A stretch of DNA of 64,000 nucleotides from Salinicola lusitanus (lineage in GTDB: Bacteria > Pseudomonadota > Gammaproteobacteria > Pseudomonadales > Halomonadaceae). Shown piece by piece: positions 15,867-24,747 of the stretch. Made by a program: the position numbers and the translations under genes. The stretch spans positions 471,274-535,273 of the forward strand of contig NZ_PZJM01000004.1 of NCBI RefSeq assembly GCF_003206045.1, in the 5' to 3' direction. The notes below the pieces were generated by a model. The model was not told where the DNA came from and did no database searches. It was given only the letters and a program-made list of their open reading frames with translations. The number at the start of each line of letters is the position of its first letter. The first letter of the stretch is position 1.

Positions 15867-16462
15867 TGGACGCGTTCCCCTACTCCGAATCCATGATCGA
15901 GATGATGGCCAGGCCGCAGGTGCGCCTCCTCTACGCCGCCGAGCTCGAGTTCAAGGACGGCCCGGCGCGGGCGCACACCGGCACCGGGCTGCTGGTCATC
16001 AACGGCCAGACGTATACCGGCATCGGGACGCTGGGCAAAGTCGGAGAGGTGGCAGACCAGGGCGGCTCGTCAACTGCAGGCAGTGTGACCCTCACCCTCT
16101 CCGGCTGGGACAACGATGTCGCCAAGGACACGCTCCAGGACCGATGCAGGGACCGTCCCGGGCGTCTCTACTTGGTTGCCCTAGGCGAAGACGGCGAGCT
16201 GGTCGCCGACGTGCTGTTCGACGGCCTGATGGACGCCGCCGACCTGTCCTACGGCGGCAACGCCGACGAGAACGCCATCAGCGTGAAGCTGACCGACCAG
16301 ATGGTGCTCTGGCAACGCAAAGGCACCGAGGTCTGGTCCGACAACAGCCATCGCGCGCGGCACGGCGGCGACCGGCTGCTTTATGCCGTCGCCCAGCTCG
16401 CCAACTGGGCCATCTACTGGGGCGCCAAGAAGGATTCGCCCGGTTTCAGCTATCCGAGGTAG
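15866..16462 (+). CDS. Putative tail tip / baseplate hub protein
   Basis: A 198-residue beta-rich protein in the place of the DUF2163-type hub protein. It begins MDAFPYSESMIEMMARPQV and shows the repeated motif class VINGQTYTGIGTLGKVGEV, VTLTLSGWDNDVAK and FDGLMDAADLSYGG seen in tail-hub proteins that precede an NlpC-like gene. It likely joins the tail tube to the J-like tip. No catalytic domain is seen. Confidence 0.6.
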   Translation: MDAFPYSESMIEMMARPQVRLLYAAELEFKDGPARAHTGTGLLVINGQTYTGIGTLGKVGEVADQGGSSTAGSVTLTLSGWDNDVAKDTLQDRCRDRPGRLYLVALGEDGELVADVLFDGLMDAADLSYGGNADENAISVKLTDQMVLWQRKGTEVWSDNSHRARHGGDRLLYAVAQLANWAIYWGAKKDSPGFSYPR

Positions 16463-16464
16463 CG

Positions 16465-16878
16465 ATGCGATACAACGACTGGCCCACGCGGCTACAGCAG
16501 ACCATCAAGGGCGCCTCCGGGCGCCCTTTTTCGTGGGGCGAGCTGGACTGCTGCCTGTTCGTCTCTGACTGCTGCATCGCCGTGTGCGGCGTGGATCCTT
16601 CCGGCCCGTACCGCGGCAAGTACCGCTCGCGCCGAGGCGCCTTCGCCGCCGTAAAGCGTGGCCACGGCAGCATCGAGGCCGCGCTGGATAGCCACTTCGA
16701 CCGCATCGAGCCCGCGCTCGCCGGACGCGGCGACGTCTGCCTGTTCGAGTCGCCCGACGGCCTGTGCGTCGGCGTGCTTTTCGCCGGCGAGATCTGGGCC
16801 ATGACGCCCGACGGCGTCTCCATCACCCGCGCCCGCCCCACCGCTTACTGGAGAGTCGACGATGTCAAAAGCGGTTGA
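16465..16878 (+). CDS. DUF6950 / NlpC-like tail protein
   Basis: ATG 16465 gives 137 residues; a far longer same-frame ORF from 15538 is a shadow of the two preceding genes. The protein has GRPFSWGELDCCLFVSDCC, where the Cys after L-D matches the nucleophile of NlpC/P60-type proteins, and PYRGKYRSRRGAF, typical of DUF6950. A matching histidine is not evident, so peptidase activity is uncertain. The position before J matches lambda gpK. It overlaps the J gene by 17 nt. Confidence 0.7.
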   Translation: MRYNDWPTRLQQTIKGASGRPFSWGELDCCLFVSDCCIAVCGVDPSGPYRGKYRSRRGAFAAVKRGHGSIEAALDSHFDRIEPALAGRGDVCLFESPDGLCVGVLFAGEIWAMTPDGVSITRARPTAYWRVDDVKSG

Positions 16879-19800
16879 TGCCGTCTCGAAGGTGTTCTCG
16901 GCCGTCTTCAAGCCGATTAGTAAGATCCTGGCCCCGGGCATCGACAAGCCCAAGGCGGCGAGCGACACCGGCAACACGAAACAGACGATCCGCAGCGGCA
17001 AAGAGCCCGCACACTTCATCTACGGGCGTACCGCCACCGGCGGGCTGCTGTTCTGGGCTCAGGAGGAGCCGGGCGACGGCGCCAAGCGCGAGAAGCTGCA
17101 CCTCGCCTACCTGCTCGCCGAGGGTGAAATCGATTCCCTCGAGCAGATTTACGTCAACCAGCAGCCGGTGAGCGAGTATGGCGATCTCGCCGACTGGGAG
17201 CTCCACGTCAATCGCTCGACGCCAGATCCATTCATGCTGGCCAACTGCCCGGACTGGAAGGAGAGTCAGGTGGGCCGAGGTGTGTCTTGGGTCCGTGGCA
17301 CCCTCACGTTCGACAAAGACAAGTTCGCCACCGGAATTCCCGATCTGCTGTTCGTCGTGCGCGGCAACCGCAACATCTACGACCCGCGCACCGGCCAGAC
17401 CGGCTACAGCGACAACGCCGTGCTGTGCACCCTCGACTATGTCCGCAACCGTCTGGGCGTCGCTGATCAGTTCATCGTGTGGGATGCCTGGTCAGCAGCG
17501 GCCAACATCGCCGACGAGAGCGTCGCCGATCCGGACGGCGTCTTTCGCAAGCGCTACGCCATCGGCGGCGTCTACAAAGCCGATCAGCGCAAGGACGAGA
17601 CCCTCGCAAGCCTGGAAGAGAACTTCGGCGGCACCACCCGGCGTGTCGGCGGTTACTGGGGCGTCGAGGTCGGCGCCTACTACGGGCCGGCCGTGGCCAC
17701 TATCACTCAGGGCATGGTTGTCGGCAGCATTACCGGTCGCCCGGAGGTCAGTCGGCGCGACGCGATCAACAGCGTCGCCGGTAAATGGAACTCCCCCACC
17801 GATCTATGGGAAGAAACCAGCTACCCCACCGTGACCGTGGATGAGTGGGTGGCCGAGGACGGCGGCGAGAACACTGACACCCTCGATACGCCCTTTTCGC
17901 CCAGCACCCACCAGAGCCAGCGCCTGGCCAACATCAAGCTGCGCCGGCAGCGCGCCGGCGGTCAGCTCGAGATCCCGCTCAACTATGCCGGCTACCAGTT
18001 TCGCCCCGGACGAGTGATCAACGTGGATCTCCCGACGATCAACGTTAGCGGCGAATTCAAGGTGCTGGAGTGGAGATTCTCCGCGAAGGAAGGCGTGCGT
18101 GTCGTCGTGCGACAGGAATTGCCCGAGTTCTACGACGATGCCGTGGGCGAGCCCTTCGACTATCTGTCGATCATCCAGACGCCGACCGGCGGCATCGGCT
18201 CTCCGACGAACCTGCGCTATACCGTCGAGACTATCGGCGAAGTCGTCCAGGGCCGGATGACCTGGGACCCGGTCAATGCCGCGATCGACTACAACGTCGT
18301 GGTCCTGCTTGGCACCGAAGTGATCCAGGCCGCCAAGACGCCCAGCGGCGCCACGACCTGCACCCTGTCCGGACTTGGCGCCGGCGACTACACGGCAAAC
18401 GTCACTGCGCGCGGCCTGCAGTCAACGTCCGGCCCGGCGACGATCGCATTCAGCGTGCTCAATCCTCCGCAGCCCGCTCGGGTTATCACCCAGGTCGACC
18501 GCACAAACGTGCTGCTGGTGCCGGTGCTCGCCGACGGCGACAGCCTGGGCGGCGGCACTTGGGAATATCGTTGGGGCGTCACGGAGGTATTCGGCGACGC
18601 CGAATACCTCGGCCGTGGCGATACGATCACCCACACCGGGCGCTCGCCTGGCCAGGAGCTTTACTACTGGGTCCGGGGCATCAACGCCTATGGTGCCAGT
18701 GATTGGTTCGCCGTCTCAGTGACGACCAGCGAGAACTTCGATGACGTCATCTCGGCGGTCAACGATGACATCTACCGCCCCGGCGGTCTGGCCGACCAGT
18801 TCCAGAACGGCCTGGACGAGAACTACGAGGCGATCCAGGACGCACAGGCGGCGTTCGATGAGGCGCTGAATCAGGCCGACTCGAGGATCGATCAGGCCAA
18901 CACCGATATCGCGACATTGCGCGAGCAGGTCGACGGCCTGGACCCGGAAGAGCAAGGGGTTCGGATTGCGAAGCTGGAGCGCAAAACTGAGGAGCTCGAT
19001 AAGCTGCAGGCGGTTCGATACCTCGCCCTCCAAGCGCGGAACGCCGGCGCTGCGGCGCTGATCGATGTTGTTCAGACGACGCAGGTCACCGACAAGCAGG
19101 CGCTCACGCAACTGATCACCCAGCAGACCAGCAGGATCAACGATGCGGTCGCCGAGCTGCTGGAGATCAACACCACGTTGGCCACGCTGGATGAATCGAC
19201 AACCGAGAGGATCGAGCAGGCGCAGTCCAGCATCGCCGCAAACGTCGCGGCGCTGGAGGAGATCAGCACGACGATTGCCAACCAGGAATCGGCTGCCGTA
19301 TTCAGAAAGCTGGCGCTTCAGGCGCAGGCGCTCGGCAACACGGCGCAGCAGGATGTCGACCGCATCGTGTCAGCCGATGGTCGTAGCGCGCTGTCCCAGC
19401 GCCTCGAGACGCTCTCTGCGGACTATCAGGGCAACAAGTCGTCGGTGAGCAGCACGCTGACGGCGTTGTCGCAGAAAGATGCCGCGCTGGCGCAGAGCCT
19501 TGAAAAATACCGTGTTGAGTCAGGGAATCAGATCGGCGAGGTCAGCCAGCAGCTCTCCGCTGCGATCGATCCCAAAACCGGCGTAGTGACGAGAGCTGTG
19601 ACTACGGTCAACGCCAACGGTCGGTTGGGAATGCTGGGCATTCAGGTCGACGGAAAGCTGGCAGAGATCATTGGCATTGCCGATCAGTTCGCGATTCTCA
19701 ACCCGGTATCGGGCGAGCTGGTCACTGCCTTTGTCGTGACCGATGGCCGCGTGATCATACCGGAAGCGCTGATCGACTCACTGGTCGTGACCAAGCTGCG

Positions 19801-20425
19801 TTCAACGAACGGCAACCTGGTGTTCGATGGCGACAAGCTGAAAGCCGACTACATCGACGCCAATAGCCTCAAGGTCAAGTGGGCTAACGTTCAGGATATC
19901 ATTATCAAGTGGGCTGATATTCAGGACGTCAAGATCAAGAGTACCGATATTGAAGATGCTTCAATAGGAACGCTGAAGCTGGCTGATCAGGCTGTCACGA
20001 TTAATGCCTCAGCATTTTCCGGTTCCACAGTTGAACTAGATACTGGATGGAAAACAGTCGCCCAGGTAGAAATGGACCCCCAGGGGCAGCCTATCGATAT
20101 AGTTCTATCATTTAGCTACGAAGTTAACGCCCAGCTGCAGCAGGGGGTTGACTATTCAAGGTACTCAATTTACGGCCGGATCGTTGCAGGGGGCTTTACT
20201 TACGATTTTGAATCCTCTTATGGATACCTCGTTGACGAGAGGCAGTACGAAGAAGGGACCTTTAGGCGACGCTCTATGGTGACGGTGCCGAGGCGATCAG
20301 CAGGTTGGTCTGGCAACAGGACAGTAAGCATGCAATTGAAGGGTGATTCCAGTGGAAGCACAATACCCTCAGGAATACTGTCGACGTGGCAGCATTACAT
20401 AAAGCTCTCAGTGACGAAGCGATAG
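16862..20425 (+). CDS. J-like tail tip / host specificity protein
   Basis: At 1187 residues it is close to lambda J (1132). The N-terminal third carries tip-attachment domains (GKEPAHFIYGRTATGGLLFW, YAIGGVYKADQRKDETLA); about residues 440-620 are fibronectin III-like; about 620-900 are a long coiled coil; then a DUF1983-like segment (AVTTVNANGRLGMLGIQVDGK) and short repeats near residues 1000-1040. The last 130 residues, from about 20030, are AT-richer with a different beta-rich style: probably the exchanged receptor-binding tip. A GGAG lies before ATG 16862. Confidence 0.85.
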   Translation: MSKAVDAVSKVFSAVFKPISKILAPGIDKPKAASDTGNTKQTIRSGKEPAHFIYGRTATGGLLFWAQEEPGDGAKREKLHLAYLLAEGEIDSLEQIYVNQQPVSEYGDLADWELHVNRSTPDPFMLANCPDWKESQVGRGVSWVRGTLTFDKDKFATGIPDLLFVVRGNRNIYDPRTGQTGYSDNAVLCTLDYVRNRLGVADQFIVWDAWSAAANIADESVADPDGVFRKRYAIGGVYKADQRKDETLASLEENFGGTTRRVGGYWGVEVGAYYGPAVATITQGMVVGSITGRPEVSRRDAINSVAGKWNSPTDLWEETSYPTVTVDEWVAEDGGENTDTLDTPFSPSTHQSQRLANIKLRRQRAGGQLEIPLNYAGYQFRPGRVINVDLPTINVSGEFKVLEWRFSAKEGVRVVVRQELPEFYDDAVGEPFDYLSIIQTPTGGIGSPTNLRYTVETIGEVVQGRMTWDPVNAAIDYNVVVLLGTEVIQAAKTPSGATTCTLSGLGAGDYTANVTARGLQSTSGPATIAFSVLNPPQPARVITQVDRTNVLLVPVLADGDSLGGGTWEYRWGVTEVFGDAEYLGRGDTITHTGRSPGQELYYWVRGINAYGASDWFAVSVTTSENFDDVISAVNDDIYRPGGLADQFQNGLDENYEAIQDAQAAFDEALNQADSRIDQANTDIATLREQVDGLDPEEQGVRIAKLERKTEELDKLQAVRYLALQARNAGAAALIDVVQTTQVTDKQALTQLITQQTSRINDAVAELLEINTTLATLDESTTERIEQAQSSIAANVAALEEISTTIANQESAAVFRKLALQAQALGNTAQQDVDRIVSADGRSALSQRLETLSADYQGNKSSVSSTLTALSQKDAALAQSLEKYRVESGNQIGEVSQQLSAAIDPKTGVVTRAVTTVNANGRLGMLGIQVDGKLAEIIGIADQFAILNPVSGELVTAFVVTDGRVIIPEALIDSLVVTKLRSTNGNLVFDGDKLKADYIDANSLKVKWANVQDIIIKWADIQDVKIKSTDIEDASIGTLKLADQAVTINASAFSGSTVELDTGWKTVAQVEMDPQGQPIDIVLSFSYEVNAQLQQGVDYSRYSIYGRIVAGGFTYDFESSYGYLVDERQYEEGTFRRRSMVTVPRRSAGWSGNRTVSMQLKGDSSGSTIPSGILSTWQHYIKLSVTKR

Positions 20426-20443
20426 AACCGATAACTATTTCAG

Positions 20444-20468
20444 GCCGCCAATCTAGGCGGCTTTTTTT
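20444..20468 (+). terminator. Rho-independent terminator after the J-like gene
   Basis: GCCGCC (20444-20449) and GGCGGC (20456-20461) pair over a 6-nt loop and are followed by seven T. The following bases (GCCTGGAGAAAAT) match those after the terminator at 12081. Confidence 0.85.
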
Positions 20469-20485
20469 ATGCCTGGAGAAAATCG

Positions 20486-21322
20486 ATGGCGTCAAATCAA
20501 GATCAGTACAATGAGAAGAACGCGCAGCTCATTGCGGCGTTCGAAGATCTGCTGAAGCAGAAGTTCGCAGCGCTCAATCTCAACGGGGCCGGCGTAGGCG
20601 CAGCGGCCGGCGCGGACTCGCTTGATGAGATTGCGGTGGGTGACGCGGCAGCAGTTCGTGATGCGATCGGTTTCGTAGGGGCTGCTCTTGTCGAGCTTCA
20701 GAAGTTCGGCGCTGGCAACACGGGAGCACAGCCCACTTGGTATGCTGGCGCGAATCTAGACCAAGCGGATATGGATGCCGATCCGACTAACCTGCCGTCG
20801 GGCTGCTACCGAGCAACATCCAACACCGCCAATCGGCCGGGCGGATCGGGAACCATCTATATCAGCGGATACAACGGTGGGGTCGCGAACGTCCTGTACC
20901 TCGAGAACGATGATGACGACCCTCGGGCATGGACGCGCAGCTACATTAATGCTCAGTGGTCCCCCTGGAAACTCATCGCGCCGCCGAAGGTTTACAGCAA
21001 TTCCAATGGGTGGGTATTGCGCTTTCCCAATAAAATCCAGATTTGCCTCTCGAGGGAACTGAAGCTCACTTTCAGCAATACGGGGCGTCTTACGGCAACC
21101 TGGAGTTTTCCTGCGGCATTCACGGGTTTCACGTTGGTCGTGCCTATTGCTAATTGGGGGACACAGGGCAACGTGTATAACACCTCCTCTCCCAAAGGCG
21201 ATTTTCTATTAAACGGAGGCACTAGCGGGATCGTTGGTGTCTGGGCAACAGGGAGCTATTCGTTTTCAAGCAATAGCGTCTATGAAATCTTCTATGCCAT
21301 AGCGATTGGAACCTACTCATGA
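20486..21322 (+). CDS. Putative tail fibre protein
   Basis: The 278-residue protein begins with a helical attachment part (QYNEKNAQLIAAFEDLLKQ), then an Ala/Gly-rich linker, and a beta-rich C-terminal half (about 100-278) with TSNTANRPGGSGTIYISGY and many Ser/Asn/Tyr, as in phage fibres and adhesin tips. GC content falls through the C-terminal half. The preceding GGAGAAAAT gives a good ribosome site. It probably binds the host surface along with the J-like tip. Confidence 0.7.
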   Translation: MASNQDQYNEKNAQLIAAFEDLLKQKFAALNLNGAGVGAAAGADSLDEIAVGDAAAVRDAIGFVGAALVELQKFGAGNTGAQPTWYAGANLDQADMDADPTNLPSGCYRATSNTANRPGGSGTIYISGYNGGVANVLYLENDDDDPRAWTRSYINAQWSPWKLIAPPKVYSNSNGWVLRFPNKIQICLSRELKLTFSNTGRLTATWSFPAAFTGFTLVVPIANWGTQGNVYNTSSPKGDFLLNGGTSGIVGVWATGSYSFSSNSVYEIFYAIAIGTYS

Positions 21323-21651
21323 ATATTACGCTAACGCCGTGCGTCGCTGACTTTGAAGTTATCTATACTTTTGATGGTGAAAAAGTAACTGCCAAGATTG
21401 GAGAGCAGTCTGACACAGTCGATTTTTCGGAAATGGGAGAAGGGCACTGCCACTCATATCAGATCGACACCTCACTACCGCACAACGTTTTTCACGGTGC
21501 CGTTCGAGACGGCTCCGAGGGTCTCACTGTGAAACTGCTATCACCATACCCTGACCGGATTCATCGCGAAGACGACGAGAGCGACTCGGATTACCAGGCG
21601 AGAAAAGCCGAGTGGGAAAGCAAGCAAGTTGAACGAACGGAGACCGTGTAA
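21319..21651 (+). CDS. Small protein following the tail fibre
   Basis: A 110-residue protein overlapping the fibre gene by ATGA. It starts MNITLTPCVADFEVIYTFDGEKV and ends in a highly charged helix (RIHREDDESDSDYQARKAEW). Its place suggests a fibre chaperone or fibre-associated protein, but no family is recognised. Lower GC content matches the fibre end, so both probably moved together. Confidence 0.55.
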   Translation: MNITLTPCVADFEVIYTFDGEKVTAKIGEQSDTVDFSEMGEGHCHSYQIDTSLPHNVFHGAVRDGSEGLTVKLLSPYPDRIHREDDESDSDYQARKAEWESKQVERTETV

Positions 21652-22091
21652 TGGGGACGATCACATCATGGGACGCGGCGCCGACCCACGCCGAAAAGCT
21701 CGAGGAAGGTAAGGCGGCTGCTTTGGTTGCCCTCAATTCCGGCTATGACGCTGCAGCAAAGCCCTTACTGCGCGAGTACCCCGCGATAGAGCGCCTGAGC
21801 TGGTCTCAGCAGCAGGCGGAGGCTACGGCATATCAGACTTGGCTCGACAACGGTAGCGATGGCGAGCCGCCCGCGACGCCAGCACTCTCGGCGATTCTGA
21901 AGGGTCGCAATGGAGCCGATGGCACCGAGACCCTGGGGGATCTCGTCGCCGCCGTGCTGCGCAACGCTGAGGCATTCATCCAGTGGCAGGAATACACCGG
22001 CCTGCGGCAGCGGGGCGAATGGATGATCCAAGGCGCAGCGACCGTCGAGGAAGCCAAAGCGGTGACGTGGGAGGGGCTGACATCAGGCTGA
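21651..22091 (+). CDS. Putative tail fibre assembly protein
   Basis: A 146-residue protein whose start shares one base with the preceding stop (TAATG). The pattern SWSQQQAEATAYQTWLDNG, followed by PALSAILKGRNGADGTETLGDLVAAVLRNAEAF, resembles the C-terminal domain of phage fibre-assembly proteins (DUF4376-like). It closes the recognisable structural gene series. GC content returns to the phage backbone level. Confidence 0.6.
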   Translation: MGTITSWDAAPTHAEKLEEGKAAALVALNSGYDAAAKPLLREYPAIERLSWSQQQAEATAYQTWLDNGSDGEPPATPALSAILKGRNGADGTETLGDLVAAVLRNAEAFIQWQEYTGLRQRGEWMIQGAATVEEAKAVTWEGLTSG

Positions 22092-22114
22092 ATGCATCCG
22101 CGTCTCGCCGGTGA

Positions 22115-22234
22115 CTAGGTCCATCCTCCGCGGGCCCACTCAGCTTCTATCGCAGCTGGGCGCCAAAATAGATCACGGATCTGCGCCCGGCCTGGGTCGA
22201 TCAGCAAGTGGGAATGCGTGCCGATCGACAGCAT
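22115..22234 (-). CDS. Small 39-residue ORF, possible gene
   Basis: On the minus strand between the last fibre gene and the SRAP gene lies a 39-codon frame from ATG 22234 to TAG 22115. It begins MLSIGTHSHLLIDPGRAQI and ends EAEWARGGWT. GAGAGGTG sits about 7 nt before the ATG. Codon third positions in its first half are mostly G or C, as in local genes. No family is recognised. The evidence is the ribosome site, composition and otherwise empty space; it may be chance. Confidence 0.4.
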   Translation of the reverse strand: MLSIGTHSHLLIDPGRAQIRDLFWRPAAIEAEWARGGWT

Positions 22235-22298
22235 AGCGCCCACCTCTCAAGCGCCGTTCGATAGTTCATTGTGCTGAAATCCGGTCTATTCTTCTGAG

Positions 22299-22964
22299 AT
22301 GTGCGGACGATTCGCTTTCTACTCGCTCGACCTCTCAGCGCTCTCCGAGGCAGTCCATCAGCACGACCTGCTGTTCGTTGACGCCGAGCCTCGCTACAAC
22401 GTGCCGCCAGGCACGCTGATCAGCGTTGCGCGCCGTGTTGCGGCCGAGGCGCCAGTAACGATCGAACAGCTTTGGTGGGGGTACCAGCCCTACTGGGCGG
22501 ATGCCAAAGCCCCGCAGCCGATCAATGCCAAAGCCGAAACCATTGCCACCAGCCATTACTTCGCGCCGGCCTTCAAGCGTCACCGCTGCCTGATCCCGGC
22601 CGATGGCTGGTATGAGTGGCTCAACGTGGACGGGCGCAAGCAGCCGCACTACCTGACGCGGGTGGATAAACAGACGCTATACCTTGCCGGGGTCTGGACC
22701 GAGCGGGGTGACGACAAGCCGCCCGGGGTGGCGATCATTACCGAGCCAGCACGCAGTTCCGCGAAAGAGGTGCACGACCGGATGCCGCTGGCGCTGGATA
22801 ACGATTCGCTCGAGCCCTGGCTCGATCCGCATTTCACGGAGCGCGAAGCGATCCGTGGTGTCACTCGGCATATCGACGCCAGCCTGATCCGGCACTGGCC
22901 GGTCAGTACCGCCGTCAATAAGCCTGGCAACGATGCTACAGCGGCGCTGATCAATCCGCTGTAA
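22299..22964 (+). CDS. yedK: SOS response-associated peptidase / HMCES-type abasic-site protein (YedK)
   Basis: At 221 residues it matches SRAP proteins. All key motifs are present: MCGRF with Cys2 as the residue that links to abasic sites, PRYNVPPG with the catalytic Asn, AKAETI, PADGWYEW with Glu, and VHDRMPL with His. SRAP proteins form a DNA-protein crosslink at abasic sites in single-stranded DNA and shield it from breakage. The gene lies in prophage cargo next to umuDC. No LexA box (CTGT-N8-ACAG) is seen in the 200 bp before it. Confidence 0.9.
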   Translation: MCGRFAFYSLDLSALSEAVHQHDLLFVDAEPRYNVPPGTLISVARRVAAEAPVTIEQLWWGYQPYWADAKAPQPINAKAETIATSHYFAPAFKRHRCLIPADGWYEWLNVDGRKQPHYLTRVDKQTLYLAGVWTERGDDKPPGVAIITEPARSSAKEVHDRMPLALDNDSLEPWLDPHFTEREAIRGVTRHIDASLIRHWPVSTAVNKPGNDATAALINPL

Positions 22965-23083
22965 GCGATCGCGGACACAACGCAGCGGCAATGTCTCACT
23001 CAAGCGAGGCGGCGGGGCGCCGATAATCTCTGTGCCAGAAGCGACTCTTTCCGCACCTGGCGATGTTAGGTGGAATGATGCCT

Positions 23084-23108
23084 CGGCCTCCCGTGGGGCC
23101 GGGTTTTT
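23084..23108 (+). terminator. Possible terminator downstream of yedK
   Basis: CGGCC (23084-23088) pairs with GGCCG (23097-23101) and is followed by GG and TTTTT. It is the first of three hairpins in the 510-bp gap between yedK and umuC; in the same gap no convincing protein gene is seen. Confidence 0.5.
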
Positions 23109-23230
23109 CTATGGCGGGAATCGAGTTCGTGAGCCACATTGAATTCGGCGCCAGGGACCGGCGCCGAGTCCCCGATCCGGTGAATCGGGACGCTGGGCAA
23201 GGATGCCTTGGATCATCGGCGTGGATTGGC

Positions 23231-23255
23231 CCGGCTGGAGACAGCCGGCTTTCTT
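23231..23255 (+). terminator. GNRA-looped hairpin with T-rich tail
   Basis: CCGGCTG (23231-23237), a GAGA tetraloop and CAGCCGG (23242-23248) make a perfect 7-bp hairpin followed by CTTTCTT. It may end a transcript starting within the gap or act as an extra terminator after yedK. Confidence 0.5.
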
Positions 23256-23400
23256 GTACGCACGGTTACAAATCCCCTTCGAAACTTAATCTGTATCAGT
23301 ATCGCTAATGATTCTTTGGGCGTAGCCTGTGCTCGTCCACGGATGGATGCTCGCTAGGAACCCGGAAATGGATTTCCCTGTGCCAAGGACGTACGGATGC

Positions 23401-23472
23401 GAGGGCCGTGATAGCAGCACCTATCGGCAGTGCTGACCGGGGGCCCTCGCGCTTGCGCTTCGGCCCTCTTTT
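23401..23472 (+). ncRNA. Terminator with competing pairing, possible small RNA 3' end
   Basis: GAGGGCCG (23401-23408) pairs perfectly with CGGCCCTC (23461-23468), which is followed by TTTTTT: a terminator on the plus strand. A second GGCCCTC at 23442-23448 can pair with the same left arm, and CAGCAC/GTGCTG (23415-23420, 23430-23435) makes an inner hairpin. The element ends 4 nt before the convergent umuC stop. Whether it is only a terminator or the 3' part of a small RNA cannot be settled from sequence. Confidence 0.45.
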
Positions 23473-23475
23473 TTC

Positions 23476-24747
23476 CTACAGTTTGGCCACCGGCAGTTCA
23501 TCCCACCGCGTTGTGTAGCGCTGTGTCAGCAGCTCCGCTTTCAACTTCCAGTCCGCTTTTCCCCTGGTTCCGCCTAGCCGCACGGTACCGCGCCCCATGC
23601 GCCGGTTCAGCTCGTCCATCACCGCCGACGCCTTTGCCAATCGCTCACGCTCGGCGTCGCTCTCTGGAGAGTCGAAGATATCGTGCTGCTGGGTAGCCTG
23701 GTCGACGAGATCCAGCATCATCACGCCGGCTTTCATGTACCGATATCCGCCGCGGTAGATGCGCTTCAGCGCCGCCTGGGCGGTACCGACGATCACGCGG
23801 GTGTCGTTACTCGGGTGGGGAAGCTGCACGACCAGGGCGGGGTGATACTGCGCCAAGTCTTCCCTGTGCTTGTTCGTCTTCAGGTGCACCTGGATTGCCC
23901 GGGCCACGCTGCCTTGCTTACGCAGCTTCTCGGCGCCACGGGCAGCGTGCGCGCGGATCGCCTGGGCGACTTCATGGCGGTCGCTCGTCAGCCGCCCAAA
24001 CGACCGGCTGGTCATGATGTTCTTCTTCGGCTCGCCGTAGTCATCGGTATCGATGCAGTCGATGCCCCGGAGCTCGTAGACCAGTCGTTCTTGGACGACA
24101 GAGAACCGGGCGCGGATCCGCTTTGGGTCTGCCTCTCGCAGCTGCCAGGCGGTGACGATGTCCATCTGACTCAGGCGCTGGCCCAGCCGGCCAGAGACGC
24201 CCCAGAGATCCGTGACCGGCATGTCCTCCAGGATCTGGCGCGTGATATCGCTGTCTGGCTCTAGCAGGCACACGCCCTCATATACTGGGATCTTCTTCGC
24301 CAGCTTGTTGGCGACCTTGGCCAACGTCCGAGATGTCGACAGCCCGACGCTGACCGGGATGCCCGTGTTCCGCCTGACGACGTAGCGAAGCCGCTGGCAG
24401 TGATCCTCGAGGTGATCCATTGGGAAACCATCGAACCCGAGAAACGACTCATCGATGGAGTAGATCTCGACGTCCGGTGTGAACTCGCGGAGCGTCGCCG
24501 TCACGCGCCGGCTCATGTCGCCATAGAGCGTGTAATTCGACGAGACCAGAATAAGCTCGCGCCGCGCCGCCGGCGGAATCTTGAACGTCGGTGCGCCCAT
24601 CTCGACAAGCTCCTTCGCCTCGTTGCTCCTCGCGATCACACAGCCGTCGTTGTTCGACAGCACTGCGACCGGCCGGCCTTCCCAGTCCGGGCGGAATACT
24701 CGCTCACAGCTCGCGTAGAAGTTGTTGCAGTCGACCAGCCCGATCAC
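23476..24747 (-). CDS. umuC: DNA polymerase V catalytic subunit UmuC
   Basis: From GTG 24747, which overlaps the umuD stop as GTGA, the product is 423 residues (E. coli UmuC: 422). A longer frame to 24804 would lie inside umuD. The Y-family palm motifs are intact: VDCNNFYASCE near the start with Asp6, and YSIDESF with Asp99-Glu100. The little-finger and C-terminal UmuD-contact region (about 300-423) is complete. With cleaved UmuD it carries out translesion synthesis. This is a prophage-borne, SOS-controlled copy. Confidence 0.95.
   Translation of the reverse strand: MIGLVDCNNFYASCERVFRPDWEGRPVAVLSNNDGCVIARSNEAKELVEMGAPTFKIPPAARRELILVSSNYTLYGDMSRRVTATLREFTPDVEIYSIDESFLGFDGFPMDHLEDHCQRLRYVVRRNTGIPVSVGLSTSRTLAKVANKLAKKIPVYEGVCLLEPDSDITRQILEDMPVTDLWGVSGRLGQRLSQMDIVTAWQLREADPKRIRARFSVVQERLVYELRGIDCIDTDDYGEPKKNIMTSRSFGRLTSDRHEVAQAIRAHAARGAEKLRKQGSVARAIQVHLKTNKHREDLAQYHPALVVQLPHPSNDTRVIVGTAQAALKRIYRGGYRYMKAGVMMLDLVDQATQQHDIFDSPESDAERERLAKASAVMDELNRRMGRGTVRLGGTRGKADWKLKAELLTQRYTTRWDELPVAKL

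Noticed and set aside
23019-23028. Sigma-28-like GCCGATAA in the prophage after yedK
   Set aside because: An 8-base match alone is expected by chance, with no flagellar gene nearby and no -35 match.
23063-23308. 81-codon ORF after yedK
   Set aside because: It spans two hairpins, has no ribosome site and no coherent protein pattern; the region is better read as non-coding.
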